DNA of 64,000 nt. Origin: Massilia kyonggiensis. Lineage in GTDB: Bacteria; Pseudomonadota; Gammaproteobacteria; Burkholderiales; Burkholderiaceae_D. Every line of letters starts with the position of its first letter. The stretch's first letter is position 1. The notes under the pieces were generated by a model, which searched no databases, had not been told where the DNA came from, and saw only the letters and a list, made by a program, of their open reading frames with translations. Shown in pieces: positions 36,707 to 49,278 of this stretch. The position numbers and the translations under genes were made by a program. Location: NCBI RefSeq assembly GCF_024756235.1, contig NZ_JANUGY010000009.1:248001-312000 (forward strand), given 5' to 3'.

Positions 36707-39019
36707 ATGGATTCGTCAATCGATAAAAAAGAAGAACTTCGTCAACAACTGCGGGCTGCCGCGCTCGAGTACCACCAGTTTCCCTCTCCCGGCAAGATCG
36801 CCGTCACCCCGACCAAATCCGTCTTGAACCAGCGCGACCTGGCCCTGGCGTACTCGCCGGGCGTCGCCGCGCCCTGCGAAGAAATCGTCAAGGACCCCGC
36901 CACCGCCTATAAATATACGGCGCGCGGCAACCTCGTCGCGGTGATCTCGAACGGTACCGCCGTCCTCGGCCTCGGCAATATCGGCCCGCTTGCCTCGAAA
37001 CCGGTCATGGAAGGCAAGGGCGTGCTGTTCAAGAAGTTCGCCGGCATCGACGTGTTCGACATCGAGATCAACGAAACGGATCCGGACAAGCTGATCGACG
37101 TGATCGCCGCGCTGGAACCGACATTCGGCGGCGTGAACCTGGAAGACATCAAGGCGCCCGAGTGCTTCTACATCGAGCGCAAGCTGCGCGAGCGCATGAA
37201 GATCCCCGTCTTCCACGACGACCAGCACGGCACCGCGATCATCGTCGGCGCCGCCATCCTGAACGGCCTGAAGGTCGTCAACAAGGATCTCAAGAAGTGC
37301 AAGATGGTCGTGTCCGGCGCGGGCGCGGCAGCACTGGCCTGCCTCGACCTGGCCGTCGACCTCGGCTTCCCGATCGAGAATATTTACGTGACCGACCTCG
37401 CCGGCGTCGTCTATAAAGGCCGCACCGAGCTGATGGATCCGGACAAAGAGCGCTTCGCGCAGGACACGCCGCACCGCACGCTGGCCGAGATCATCCCCGA
37501 CGCCGACATCTTCCTGGGCCTGTCCGCCGGCGGCGTGCTCAAGCCGGAGATGGTCGCGAAGATGGCGCCGAATCCGCTGATCCTGGCGCTGGCCAACCCG
37601 AACCCGGAAATCCTGCCGGAAGACGCGAAGGCCGTCCGCAACGACGTCATCATCGCCACCGGCCGTTCGGACTACCCGAACCAGGTCAACAACGTGCTGT
37701 GCTTCCCGTACATGTTCCGCGGCGCGCTGGACTGCGGCGCGACGACCATCACGCGCGAAATGGAAATCGCCGTCGTGCACGCGATCGCCGACCTGGCCCA
37801 CGCAGAGCAGTCGGACATCGTGGCGTCGGCCTACGGCATCTCGAACCTGTCGTTTGGTCCGGAATACCTGATTCCGATGCCGTTCGACCCGCGCCTGCTG
37901 ACGCACATCGCGCCGGCCGTCGCCAGGGCCGCGATGGAAGGCGGCGTCGCCACCCGTCCGATCGCCGACCTGGCCGCGTACGCGGAGAGCCTGCAGCAAT
38001 TCGTCTACCGCAGCGGCAGCTTCATGAAGCCGCTGTTCCAGATCGCCAAGAGCGCGCCGGCCGAACTGAAGCGCATCGTCTACGCCGAGGGCGAGGAAGA
38101 GCGCGTGCTGCGCGCCGTGCAGGTCGTCGTCGACGAGAACCTGGCCCGCCCGATCCTCGTCGGCCGTCCGGCCGTGCTGGAAAAGCGCATCGAGAAGTTC
38201 GGCCTGCGCCTGAAGCTGGGCAAGCATTTCGACGTCATCAACCCCGATTTCGACGAGCGCTACCGCGATTACTGGCAGTCGTACCACCAGATGGTCATGC
38301 GCAAGGGCATCACGGAAGACCTGGCCAAGCTGGCGATGCGCCGCCGTCACACGCTGATCGGCGCGATGATGATCCACAAGGGCGACGCCGACGGCATGAT
38401 CTGCGGCACCTACGGCACGACCGACGTGCACCTGCAGTACATCGACCAGGTGCTGGGCAAGCGTGCCGGCAGCAATGTCTATGCGGCGCTGAACTTCATC
38501 ATCACGCAGGAACGCCAGATCGCGATGGTCGACACGCACGTCAACGAGAACCCGACCGCGGAAGAGCTGGCCGAGATCACGCTGATGGCGTCCGAGGAAC
38601 TGGAGCGCCTGGGCATCACGCCGCGCGTGGCGCTGCTGTCGCACTCGAACTTCGGCACGTCGAACAGCGCGTCCGCCAAGAAGATGCGCGCCGCGCTGGC
38701 GCTCATCCAGCAAAAGGCCCCGGAACTGGAAGTCGACGGCGAGATGCACGGCGACACCGCGCTGGATGCGAAGCTGCGCGCCAAGATCATGCCGCAGTCG
38801 ACGCTGAAGGGCGACGCGAACCTGCTCGTCATGCCGAACATCGAAGCCGCGAACATCGCCTACAACGTCGTCAAGACGGCGGCCGGCAGCGGCATCGCCA
38901 TCGGCCCCGTGCTGCTGGGTTGCGCGCGTCCGGTGCACATCCTGACCCCGTCGGCGACCGTGCGCCGCATCGTCAACATGACGGCGCTGTGCGTCGTCGA
39001 CGCCGTTTCGGAGCGTTGA
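36707..39019 (+). CDS. maeB: NADP-dependent malic enzyme, long MaeB form
   Basis: MaeB converts malate and NADP+ to pyruvate, CO2 and NADPH. The 770-residue product is the long form. The N-terminal malic enzyme part (about 1-430) has DLALAYSPGVAAPC, IPVFHDDQHGTAIIVGAAILNGL and the NADP loop VVSGAGAAALACLDLA. The C-terminal part (about 445-770) is phosphotransacetylase-like (RIVYAEGEEERVLRA, RRRHTLIGAMMIHKGDADGMICGTYG, VALLSHSNFGTS) and in relatives has a regulatory role, not catalysis. The enzyme feeds pyruvate and NADPH to lipid or polymer synthesis. A strong terminator follows at 39066. Confidence 0.95.
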   Translation: MDSSIDKKEELRQQLRAAALEYHQFPSPGKIAVTPTKSVLNQRDLALAYSPGVAAPCEEIVKDPATAYKYTARGNLVAVISNGTAVLGLGNIGPLASKPVMEGKGVLFKKFAGIDVFDIEINETDPDKLIDVIAALEPTFGGVNLEDIKAPECFYIERKLRERMKIPVFHDDQHGTAIIVGAAILNGLKVVNKDLKKCKMVVSGAGAAALACLDLAVDLGFPIENIYVTDLAGVVYKGRTELMDPDKERFAQDTPHRTLAEIIPDADIFLGLSAGGVLKPEMVAKMAPNPLILALANPNPEILPEDAKAVRNDVIIATGRSDYPNQVNNVLCFPYMFRGALDCGATTITREMEIAVVHAIADLAHAEQSDIVASAYGISNLSFGPEYLIPMPFDPRLLTHIAPAVARAAMEGGVATRPIADLAAYAESLQQFVYRSGSFMKPLFQIAKSAPAELKRIVYAEGEEERVLRAVQVVVDENLARPILVGRPAVLEKRIEKFGLRLKLGKHFDVINPDFDERYRDYWQSYHQMVMRKGITEDLAKLAMRRRHTLIGAMMIHKGDADGMICGTYGTTDVHLQYIDQVLGKRAGSNVYAALNFIITQERQIAMVDTHVNENPTAEELAEITLMASEELERLGITPRVALLSHSNFGTSNSASAKKMRAALALIQQKAPELEVDGEMHGDTALDAKLRAKIMPQSTLKGDANLLVMPNIEAANIAYNVVKTAAGSGIAIGPVLLGCARPVHILTPSATVRRIVNMTALCVVDAVSER

Positions 39020-39065
39020 TACGACACCTTTGTGTTGTAGATTCGCCACCTGTGACGAAATGACC

Positions 39066-39090
39066 AAAAAGGGCCCTTTGCGGCCCTTTT
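39066..39090 (+). terminator. Terminator after maeB
   Basis: AAAAGGGCC, a six-base loop and GGCCCTTTT form a symmetric stem with A/T flanks, 47 bases after the maeB stop. It could work in both directions. Confidence 0.88.
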
Positions 39091-39381
39091 GTCATTGAAA
39101 TGTAGAAGTTCCCGACATTTCGTGAATATGTAATAAAGCTTGAGGGACTCGTAACAATGCGTAATCACGCGACGTGTTTGCGTGGTTTCGGGCGATAATA
39201 GACGAGTACATATTGTTTATTTTGCACGATTTCTCTTGTGCAAGGCCCGAAGCACCACTCTGTTACAATGCGGGGTTGTCGGAAATTTATTGGTCCGCGC
39301 CAGCGCGGCTGACATCCCGCATGCCGACCCGCCTCGGCTGTCGCGGCGGCCGCCACGGACCACCACTGGATCACCAAGAAC
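39091..39381 (+). promoter_or_regulatory. AT-richer leader of the polysaccharide genes with extended -10 candidate
   Basis: This gap after the maeB terminator is clearly AT-richer than its surroundings. TGTTACAAT at 39261-39269 is a good extended -10 element. It would give a leader of about 105 bases before gmd. No gene was supported in it on either strand, and the region could hold further regulatory sites. Confidence 0.5.
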
Positions 39382-40425
39382 ATGCAAACAACAAAAAAGG
39401 CCCTGATCACCGGTATTACCGGGCAGGATGGCGCCTATCTGGCACAACTGCTCCTGGAAAAGGGCTACCACGTGACCGGCACCTTCCGCCGGTCGAGCTC
39501 GGTAAATTTCTGGCGCATCGCCGAACTCGGTATCGAGCAGCATCCCAACCTGAACCTCGTCGAATACGACCTCACCGATCTCTCCTCGAGCATCCGTCTG
39601 ATCGAGTCCTCCCGTCCCGACGAGGTGTACAACCTGGCGGCGCAGAGCTTCGTCGGCGTCTCGTTCGAGCAGCCCGTGACCACCGCCTCCATCACCGGCC
39701 TCGGCGCCGTCAACCTGCTGGAAGCGATCCGCATCGTCCATCCGAAAGCGCGCTTCTACCAGGCGTCCACGTCCGAGATGTTCGGCAAGGTGCAGGCCGT
39801 GCCGCAGGTCGAGTCGACCCCGTTCTACCCGCGCAGCCCGTACGGCGTGGCCAAGCTGTACGCCCACTGGATGACCGTGAACTACCGCGAGTCCTACGGC
39901 ATCTTCGGCAGCTCGGGCATCCTGTTCAACCACGAGTCGCCGCTGCGCGGCCGCGAGTTCGTCACCCGCAAGATCACGGATTCCGTCGCCAAGATCGTCC
40001 TGAACAAGCTGGACGTGCTGGAGCTGGGCAACCTGGACGCCAAGCGCGACTGGGGCTATGCCCGCGAATACGTGGAAGGCATGTGGCGCATCCTGCAGGC
40101 CGACGAGCCCGATACGTTCGTGCTGGCCACCAACCGCACCGAGACCGTGCGCGACTTCGTCACCATGGCCTTCCGCGGCGCCAACCTCGACGTCGAGTGG
40201 AAAGGCGAGGGCGAGCAGGAGACGGGTCACTGCGCCCGGACCGGCAAGCTGCTCGTGCGCGTGTCGCCCAAGTTCTACCGTCCGGCCGAGGTCGACCTGC
40301 TGATCGGCGACCCGTCCAAGGCGCAGCGCGAACTGGGCTGGAAGGCCGAGACGTCGCTCGAACAACTGTGCCAGATGATGGTCGACGCCGACCTGCGTCG
40401 CAACGAGACCGGTTTTTCGTTCTGA
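39382..40425 (+). CDS. gmd: GDP-mannose 4,6-dehydratase
   Basis: Gmd converts GDP-D-mannose to GDP-4-dehydro-6-deoxy-D-mannose. The 347-residue SDR enzyme has the nucleotide loop ALITGITGQDGAYLAQLLLEKGY, the GTFRRSSSVNF region, YQASTSEMFGKV with the catalytic threonine/serine-glutamate, and YPRSPYGVAKLYAHW with the YxxxK pair. RDWGYAREYVEGMW and a C-terminal LGWKAETSLEQL are also typical of Gmd. It is followed after one base by rmd, so its product most likely goes to GDP-D-rhamnose rather than GDP-fucose. No Gmd-coupled fcl was seen. Confidence 0.94.
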   Translation: MQTTKKALITGITGQDGAYLAQLLLEKGYHVTGTFRRSSSVNFWRIAELGIEQHPNLNLVEYDLTDLSSSIRLIESSRPDEVYNLAAQSFVGVSFEQPVTTASITGLGAVNLLEAIRIVHPKARFYQASTSEMFGKVQAVPQVESTPFYPRSPYGVAKLYAHWMTVNYRESYGIFGSSGILFNHESPLRGREFVTRKITDSVAKIVLNKLDVLELGNLDAKRDWGYAREYVEGMWRILQADEPDTFVLATNRTETVRDFVTMAFRGANLDVEWKGEGEQETGHCARTGKLLVRVSPKFYRPAEVDLLIGDPSKAQRELGWKAETSLEQLCQMMVDADLRRNETGFSF

Positions 40426-40426
40426 C

Positions 40427-41368
40427 ATGAACCGTCTGGTCACGGAAGATCTCGTCCGGATCGCAGAACCACAGGAGGGCGTGGGCAAGCGCGCCCTCAT
40501 CACGGGCCTGCGCGGCTTTACCGGCTATTACATGGCGCGCGAGCTCACCGCCGCGGGCTATCACGTGTTCGGCACGGTGCTGCCGGGCAGCGAGACCGGA
40601 CCGGACATCTTCACCGTCGACCTGAGCGACCGTGCCGCGCTGGCCGCCGTCATCGAACAGGTGCAGCCTGACGTGGTGGTCCACCTGGCCGCCATCGCGT
40701 TCGTGGCCCACAACGACGCCGAGCAGATGTACCGCGTCAACGTGGTCGGCACCCGCAATTTGCTGGAAGCGCTGGCACACGGCGCGCACAAGCCGTCCAA
40801 GGTGCTGCTCGCGTCGTCCGCGAACATCTACGGCAACGCCGCGGTGCCCGTGATCGACGAATTCGTGCCGGCCGCACCGGCCAACGATTACGCCGTCAGC
40901 AAGCTCGCGATGGAATACATGGCGCGCCTGTGGATGGACAAGCTGCCGATCGTGATCGCGCGGCCGTTCAACTACACGGGCGTTGGCCAGAACGAGAACT
41001 TCCTGCTGCCCAAGATCGTGTCGCACTTCCGCAAGGGCGCGCGCCGCATCGAGCTGGGCAACCTGGCGATCGCGCGCGATTTTTCCGACGTGCGCGTGGT
41101 CGCGAAAAGCTACCGGCGCCTGCTCGCGGCGGCGCCCGCGGGCGAAGTCTTCAACGTCTGCTCCGGCCGCTCGCACTCGCTCGAGAGCCTCATCGACATG
41201 ATGAGCGACATCGCCGGCTACCGCATCGAAGTGCACGTCAACCCCGCCTTCGTGCGCGCCAACGAGGTGCTCACGCTGTCCGGCAGCAACGCCAAGCTGG
41301 CAGGCACGATCGGTACGATCGAGCCGACGCCGCTGGTCGAGACGCTGCGCTGGATGTACCAGGCGTGA
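40427..41368 (+). CDS. rmd: GDP-6-deoxy-D-mannose reductase (GDP-D-rhamnose forming)
   Basis: This 313-residue SDR enzyme reduces the Gmd product to GDP-D-rhamnose. It has ALITGLRGFTGYYMARELTAAGYHVFGT at the cofactor loop, VVHLAAIAFVAHND, SSANIYGN and NDYAVSKLAMEYMAR with the YxxxK pair, and the RPFNYTGVGQNENFLLPKIVSHF segment typical of Rmd rather than of fucose synthase, which is an epimerase-reductase. An extra N-terminal stretch of about 20 residues precedes the loop. The end overlaps the next glycosyltransferase gene (GTGA). Confidence 0.88.
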   Translation: MNRLVTEDLVRIAEPQEGVGKRALITGLRGFTGYYMARELTAAGYHVFGTVLPGSETGPDIFTVDLSDRAALAAVIEQVQPDVVVHLAAIAFVAHNDAEQMYRVNVVGTRNLLEALAHGAHKPSKVLLASSANIYGNAAVPVIDEFVPAAPANDYAVSKLAMEYMARLWMDKLPIVIARPFNYTGVGQNENFLLPKIVSHFRKGARRIELGNLAIARDFSDVRVVAKSYRRLLAAAPAGEVFNVCSGRSHSLESLIDMMSDIAGYRIEVHVNPAFVRANEVLTLSGSNAKLAGTIGTIEPTPLVETLRWMYQA

Positions 41369-42642
41369 ACAGGGTGCCGACCGGCCTGGACACCACCATG
41401 ATCGAACTGGGCCTCCCCAAGCGACTACCGGACGATACGCCCGCCGTGCAGGACCGCCTGCGCACGGTGCCGGGCGCCGCCGAGGCCGCGAACGATGCGC
41501 ATGTCCAGCCGGACCTGCAGCCGGATCTGCACATCGGCATCGGCACGACCATGATCGAGCCGGCCTTCACGGGCGGGCACCTGGACGGCATCGGCGTCTA
41601 TACGCAGGCATTGCTGCGCCACCTGCCGCACGCCGGCTGCGCGATGCAGCCGTATTCCTGGCCGCGCCTGCGCAGCGCCGGGCCCGTGACCAAGGGCGAG
41701 TCCTTGCCCCACACCTTCGAGCGTGCCTCGTTCGTCGACCTCCTGACGCCGAACGCGCACCGCGTGCACATGCCCGTCGACGTGTTCCACGTGACGGACT
41801 ACCGCGTCATCCGCATGGATTGCCCCGTGGTGGCCAGCCTGCACGATGCGCTGCCCGTGAAACATCCCGAGTGGTGCAATCCGCGTATGCGTGGCCTGAA
41901 GAACTGGCTGCAGCGCAAGGCCGCGCAAAAGGCCGACCACGTGATCGCGCTGTCGCACTTCGCCATCGACGAACTGGTCGAATGCTTCGGCATCGACGAG
42001 CGTCGCATCACCGTCGTGCCGTGCGGCGTGGACGACGAATGGCTAGCTCCGCCGCCGGCGCACGCCGTGGCGACGACCCTGCAGGCCAACGGATTGCGTC
42101 CGGGGTATTTCCTGTTCGTGGGTACGCTGCAGCCGCGCAAGAATGTCGAGCGCCTGCTGGACGCGTACCTGTCGCTGCCGCCCGCCGTGCGCGCGGAGCG
42201 CCAGCTCGTCATCGTCGGCAGCGCCGGCGCGCGCTCGGAAGAGCTGCTGCGCCGCATCGCCGCTGCCGTGCAGGACGGCGCCGACGTCGTCTGGCTGAAC
42301 CGCCTCACCGACAACACCGAGCTGCGCCACGTGTACGCGGGTGCGGGCGTGTTCGTGTTCGCCTCGCTGTACGAAGGCTTCGGCATCCCCGTGGTCGAGG
42401 CGTTCGCGTCCGGCGTACCGGTCGTCGCGTCGAACACGACGTCGCTGCCGGAAGTGACGGCCGGCGCGGCGCTGGAGGTCGATCCGCTCGACACCGGCGC
42501 CATCGCCGACGCCATGCTCACGCTGGCGCGCGAATCCGCCGTGCGGGCGCGCTGCATCACGGCCGGGCGCGCGCGCGCCGCCCAGCTGACCTGGAACGCG
42601 ACGGCGCGCCTGACCGCCGCCGTCTACCGCTCCTTACTCTGA
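41365..42642 (+). CDS. GT4-type glycosyltransferase, probable D-rhamnosyl/mannosyltransferase
   Basis: This 425-residue cytoplasmic glycosyltransferase has a GT-B fold: the acceptor half opens with IGIGTTMIEPAFTGGHLDGIGVYTQALLRHL, and the donor half carries FVGTLQPRKNVERLLDAYLSLPP and FASLYEGFGIPVVEAFASGVPVVAS with the EGFGIPVVEA nucleotide-sugar motif. The start is uncertain. GTG at 41365 overlaps the rmd stop and suggests coupling; the ATG at 41398 is possible. About 50 residues precede the usual N-terminus. With gmd and rmd upstream it probably transfers D-rhamnose or mannose to a surface polysaccharide, an inference from context. Confidence 0.85.
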   Translation: MNRVPTGLDTTMIELGLPKRLPDDTPAVQDRLRTVPGAAEAANDAHVQPDLQPDLHIGIGTTMIEPAFTGGHLDGIGVYTQALLRHLPHAGCAMQPYSWPRLRSAGPVTKGESLPHTFERASFVDLLTPNAHRVHMPVDVFHVTDYRVIRMDCPVVASLHDALPVKHPEWCNPRMRGLKNWLQRKAAQKADHVIALSHFAIDELVECFGIDERRITVVPCGVDDEWLAPPPAHAVATTLQANGLRPGYFLFVGTLQPRKNVERLLDAYLSLPPAVRAERQLVIVGSAGARSEELLRRIAAAVQDGADVVWLNRLTDNTELRHVYAGAGVFVFASLYEGFGIPVVEAFASGVPVVASNTTSLPEVTAGAALEVDPLDTGAIADAMLTLARESAVRARCITAGRARAAQLTWNATARLTAAVYRSLL

Positions 42643-42655
42643 TCAGACTGTCTCC

Positions 42656-43819
42656 ATGACCCAGCCCATGCGTGTCCTGCACTTCTACAAGACCTATTTC
42701 CCCGATTCGGTCGGCGGGGTCGAACAGGTCATCCGTCAGATGTGCGTGGGAACAGGGCGTTTGGGCATCACGAACCAGGTGCTGTCGCTGTCGCGCGACC
42801 GGCGCCTGGAACCGTTCGACTACGAAGGTCATACGGTGCACCGGGCGCCGCTGAATTTCGAGCTGGCGTCGAATGCGGTGTCGGTGCAGGCGATCGGCCA
42901 GCTGGCGCGCATGGCGGCCGAAGCCGACGTCGTGCACTACCACTTCCCGTGGCCGTTCATGGACCTGGCGCACTTCCTCGCGCGCATCGACAAGCCGACC
43001 GTCGTCACGTACCACTCCGACATCGTGCGCCAGAAAGCGCTGCTGAAGCTGTACCAGCCGCTCAAGCACCGGTTCCTGGAAAGCGTCGACACGATCGTCG
43101 CGACGTCGCCCAATTACCTGGCGTCGTCCGCCGTGCTCGACCGCTACCGCGACAAGACGCGCGTGATCACGTTCGGCCTGGACAAATCCAGCTATCCGGA
43201 ACCGGACCAGGCGCGCCTGGACCATTGGCGCGCGCGTGTCGGCCCGAAATTCTTCCTGTTCGTGGGCGTGCTGCGCTACTACAAGGGCCTGCACATCCTG
43301 CTCGACGCCGTGGCCGGCACGGATTACCCGGTCGTGATCGTCGGCGCGGGACCGATCGAGGCGGAACTCAAGGCGCACGCGGAACGCCTGGGCCTGAAAC
43401 GGGTGCAGTTCGTCGGCGCCGTGGACGACCTCGACAAGGCCGCGCTGCTCAAGCTGTGCTACGCCGTCGCCTTCCCGTCGCACCTGCGTTCGGAAGCCTT
43501 CGGCATCTCGCTGCTGGAAGGCGCGATGTACGGCAAGCCGATGATCTCCAGCGAGATCGGCACGGGCACCACCTACATCAACGTGCACGGCGAGACCGGC
43601 CTCGTCGTGCCGCCATCCGACCACGAGGCGCTGCGCGCCGCGATGACGCGGCTGTGGAACGATCCGCAGATGGCGCTGGAGATGGGCCAGCGCGCGGAGG
43701 CGCGCTACTGGCAGCTGTTCACGTCGGCGCAGATGGCCGACAACTATGCGCGCCTGTACCAGGAACTGGTGGCGCGCCGGGCGGAAGTGCGGCTCGCGGC
43801 CGCGCCGCGGTTGGGGTAA
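42656..43819 (+). CDS. GT4-type glycosyltransferase, polysaccharide assembly
   Basis: The 387-residue product is another GT-B enzyme. The acceptor side has VLHFYKTYFPDSVGGVEQVIRQMC and DVVHYHFPWPFMDLA; the donor side has FLFVGVLRYYKGLHILLDAV and RSEAFGISLLEGAMYGKPMISSEIGTGTTYIN with the E-x7-E motif. It resembles enzymes of D-rhamnan (common antigen) assembly such as WbpY/WbpZ in Pseudomonas, but this was not checked by alignment. It ends three bases before the convergent HD-GYP gene. No transporter or polymerase genes (wzm/wzt, wzx/wzy) are in this window. Confidence 0.87.
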   Translation: MTQPMRVLHFYKTYFPDSVGGVEQVIRQMCVGTGRLGITNQVLSLSRDRRLEPFDYEGHTVHRAPLNFELASNAVSVQAIGQLARMAAEADVVHYHFPWPFMDLAHFLARIDKPTVVTYHSDIVRQKALLKLYQPLKHRFLESVDTIVATSPNYLASSAVLDRYRDKTRVITFGLDKSSYPEPDQARLDHWRARVGPKFFLFVGVLRYYKGLHILLDAVAGTDYPVVIVGAGPIEAELKAHAERLGLKRVQFVGAVDDLDKAALLKLCYAVAFPSHLRSEAFGISLLEGAMYGKPMISSEIGTGTTYINVHGETGLVVPPSDHEALRAAMTRLWNDPQMALEMGQRAEARYWQLFTSAQMADNYARLYQELVARRAEVRLAAAPRLG

Positions 43820-43822
43820 CGA

Positions 43823-44841
43823 TTACGCGGCGGCGCGTTCCGGTGCCGCTTCCACATCCTGCTCCGCCCACCGCTCGCGGATCGCCCGAATCGCCGGCAT
43901 CTGCGCGAGGAACAGGTCGATCAGCTCCGGATCGAAGTGCTTGCCCTTCTGCTTGACGAGGAAGTCGAGCGCCTCGGCTTCCGTCCACGCCTTCTTGTAC
44001 GGCCGGATCGACGTCAGCGCGTCGAACACGTCGGCGATGGCGCAGATGCGGCCTTCGAGCGGGATGTCCTTGCCGGCCAGGCCGTTCGGATAACCGCTGC
44101 CGTCCCATTTCTCGTGGTGCGAGAGGGCGATGTTGCGCGCCAGCGCCAGCACGCCGTGGTCGTGCTGGCCGATGATCTCGGCGCCGATGTGCGCATGGCT
44201 CTGCATGATCTTCCATTCGTCCGGATCGAGCGGTCCGGGTTTCAGCAGCACGCGGTCGGGGATGCCGATCTTGCCCACGTCGTGCATGGGCGCGGCGTGC
44301 AGCAGGTCGTCCGCCTCCGCTTCCGTCATGCCGGCGGCCAGGCCGAGGATGCGCGCGAAATGGCTCATGCGGATGACGTGGAGGCCCGTCTCGTTGTCCT
44401 TGTATTCGGCGGCCAGGCCGAGGCGCTGGACGATCTCCAGGCGCGACGCGCGCAGTTCTTCCATGCGCACGAGCGACAGGTGGGTGCGCACGCGGGCGCG
44501 CACGATCGGCGGGCTGACGGGCTTGGTGATGTAGTCGACGGCGCCGGCCTCGAAGCCTTCCACCTCGTCGCTCGTGTCGTTGAGCGCGGTGACGAAGATG
44601 ACGGGAACGGCGGCCAGCGCCGGATCGGCCTTGAGCGCGGCGCACACTTCATAGCCGCTCATGCCGGGCATCATCACGTCGAGCAGGATCAGGTCGGGTA
44701 CTTCCTCGCGCGCCAGTTCGAGCGCACGCGGGCCGTCCTTGGCGAAGCGCAGGCGGTAGTGGTCTTGCAGGATCTGGCGCAGCAGCTGCAGGTTGCTGGC
44801 CTCGTCGTCGACCGCGAGGATCAGCGGCTGGGTGACGGTGG

Positions 44842-44845
<4 letters not shown>
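43823..44845 (-). CDS. Response regulator with HD-GYP c-di-GMP phosphodiesterase domain
   Basis: This 340-residue protein joins a receiver (about 8-125; LILLDVMMPGMSGYE with the phospho-acceptor Asp, then FVTALNDT and KPVSPPIV) to an HD-GYP domain (about 145-320; LHVIRMSHFARIL, the metal pair in MHDVGKIGIPDRVLLKPG, and HHEKWDGSGYPNGLAG). HD-GYP enzymes of the RpfG type hydrolyse c-di-GMP. The ATG overlaps the stop of the large MHYT kinase (ATGA), so this is very likely its output partner. Confidence 0.95.
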
Positions 44846-48201
<3,356 letters not shown>

Positions 48202-48365
48202 GGACGCGTGATTTTTAGAGAGAATGACGAAATTGAGCGCGGCCTCGTCAGTATGGCATTTTCAGGACGCAAAGTCTTGCTTTAAGGAATCAAATACCAA
48301 AGTGAACACGTAAATTGTCGCAAAGTCGCCACCATGCGCCTGCTGCGTTGCGGGGGTGCCACGCG

Positions 48366-48395
48366 TTGCCGCGTGCGCGATGTTGCTGTTATGCT
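48366..48395 (+). promoter_or_regulatory. Sigma-70-like promoter for the periplasmic binding protein gene
   Basis: TTGCCG (48366-48371) and TATGCT (48390-48395) with an 18-base spacer lie 48 bases before the ATG at 48444. The site is in the 242-base gap between this gene and the divergent MHYT kinase gene. Confidence 0.45.
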
Positions 48396-48443
48396 AGTTA
48401 AAACGGGTTGTCCGCCGGGGACGCCCGCACAAGGTGCGAACGT

Positions 48444-49184
48444 ATGAAAACGACAGTTCTTGCCGCACTGCTGGCGGTGGCCTGCATGTGGGCGCGGGCG
48501 GAGCCGGCGCCGCGGCTGTACCTGACCACGGAGACCTCGGCACCGTACAGCATGCGCGAAGGCGACCGCGTGACGGGAATCGGTACCGACATGGTGCGCG
48601 AAATCATGGCCCGCTCCGGCATCGCCTATTCGATCGACCTGCTGCCCTGGAAGCGCGCCTACACGGCTGCGCTGGAACGCAGCGACGCCTGCGTCTATTC
48701 GACCACCCGCACGCCCGAACGTGAACCGCACTTCAAATGGATCGGACCGATCGGCGAGGCCGAGTGGGTCCTGATGGGCCGCGCCGACCGCCGCTTCGAC
48801 GTGCGCACCCTGGACGATGCGCGCGCCTACCGCGTGGGCACCTACAACGGCGACGCGCGCGACCAGTTCCTGCGCGCGCGCGGCTTCAACGTCGACCCCG
48901 CGCCGAACGACCTGATCAACCCACGCAAGCTCATGATGGACCGCATCGACCTGTGGGCCGCCAGCATCCGCCGCGGCAGCCTCACGCTCGACCGGCTGGG
49001 CTATACGGGCAAGGTGGTGCCCGTCCTCGTGTTCAACCGCATCCGTGTCTACCTGGCCTGCAACCGCGCCGTGCCGGACGCGCTCGTCGCGCGCATGAAC
49101 GGTTCGCTGGAAGCCATGGAACGCGACGGGACGTCGCGGGCGATCGTGCACAGGTACGACGACTGGGGAGTGCGGCCGCGCTGA
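48444..49184 (+). CDS. Periplasmic solute-binding protein (SBP family 3-like)
   Basis: This 246-residue protein has a signal peptide (MKTTVLAALLAVACMWARA) and the fold pattern of family 3 amino-acid-type binding proteins: LTTETSAPYSMREGDRVTGIGTDMVREIMARSG at the N-terminus, YSIDLLPWKRAYTAALERSDACVYSTTRTPERE, and the YRVGTYNGDARDQFLRARGF lobe. No ABC permease or ATPase gene is beside it, so it may serve a distant transporter or act as a sensor. It lacks sensor kinase domains. The ATG at 48444 is chosen because it starts the signal peptide and has AAGG upstream. Confidence 0.85.
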   Translation: MKTTVLAALLAVACMWARAEPAPRLYLTTETSAPYSMREGDRVTGIGTDMVREIMARSGIAYSIDLLPWKRAYTAALERSDACVYSTTRTPEREPHFKWIGPIGEAEWVLMGRADRRFDVRTLDDARAYRVGTYNGDARDQFLRARGFNVDPAPNDLINPRKLMMDRIDLWAASIRRGSLTLDRLGYTGKVVPVLVFNRIRVYLACNRAVPDALVARMNGSLEAMERDGTSRAIVHRYDDWGVRPR

Positions 49185-49278
49185 CGGGCGTCGATGGACC
49201 ACCTGGTGGACTTGATCGGTTGACAACCGCAGCTCGGCGTTGCACGCTGTTGCTTCTTTGTACATGGGTGTACTGAAG

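Noticed and set aside
36716..39067. A 783-codon open frame on the minus strand opposite maeB, and similar long antisense frames across the window
   Set aside because: These mirror GC-rich third positions of real genes on the other strand. Their products are Arg/Ala/His-rich with no family pattern.
39165..39410. Minus-strand 81-codon frame with a signal-like start in the gmd leader
   Set aside because: It overlaps the gmd start and the promoter region, has no ribosome-binding site and no recognisable family.
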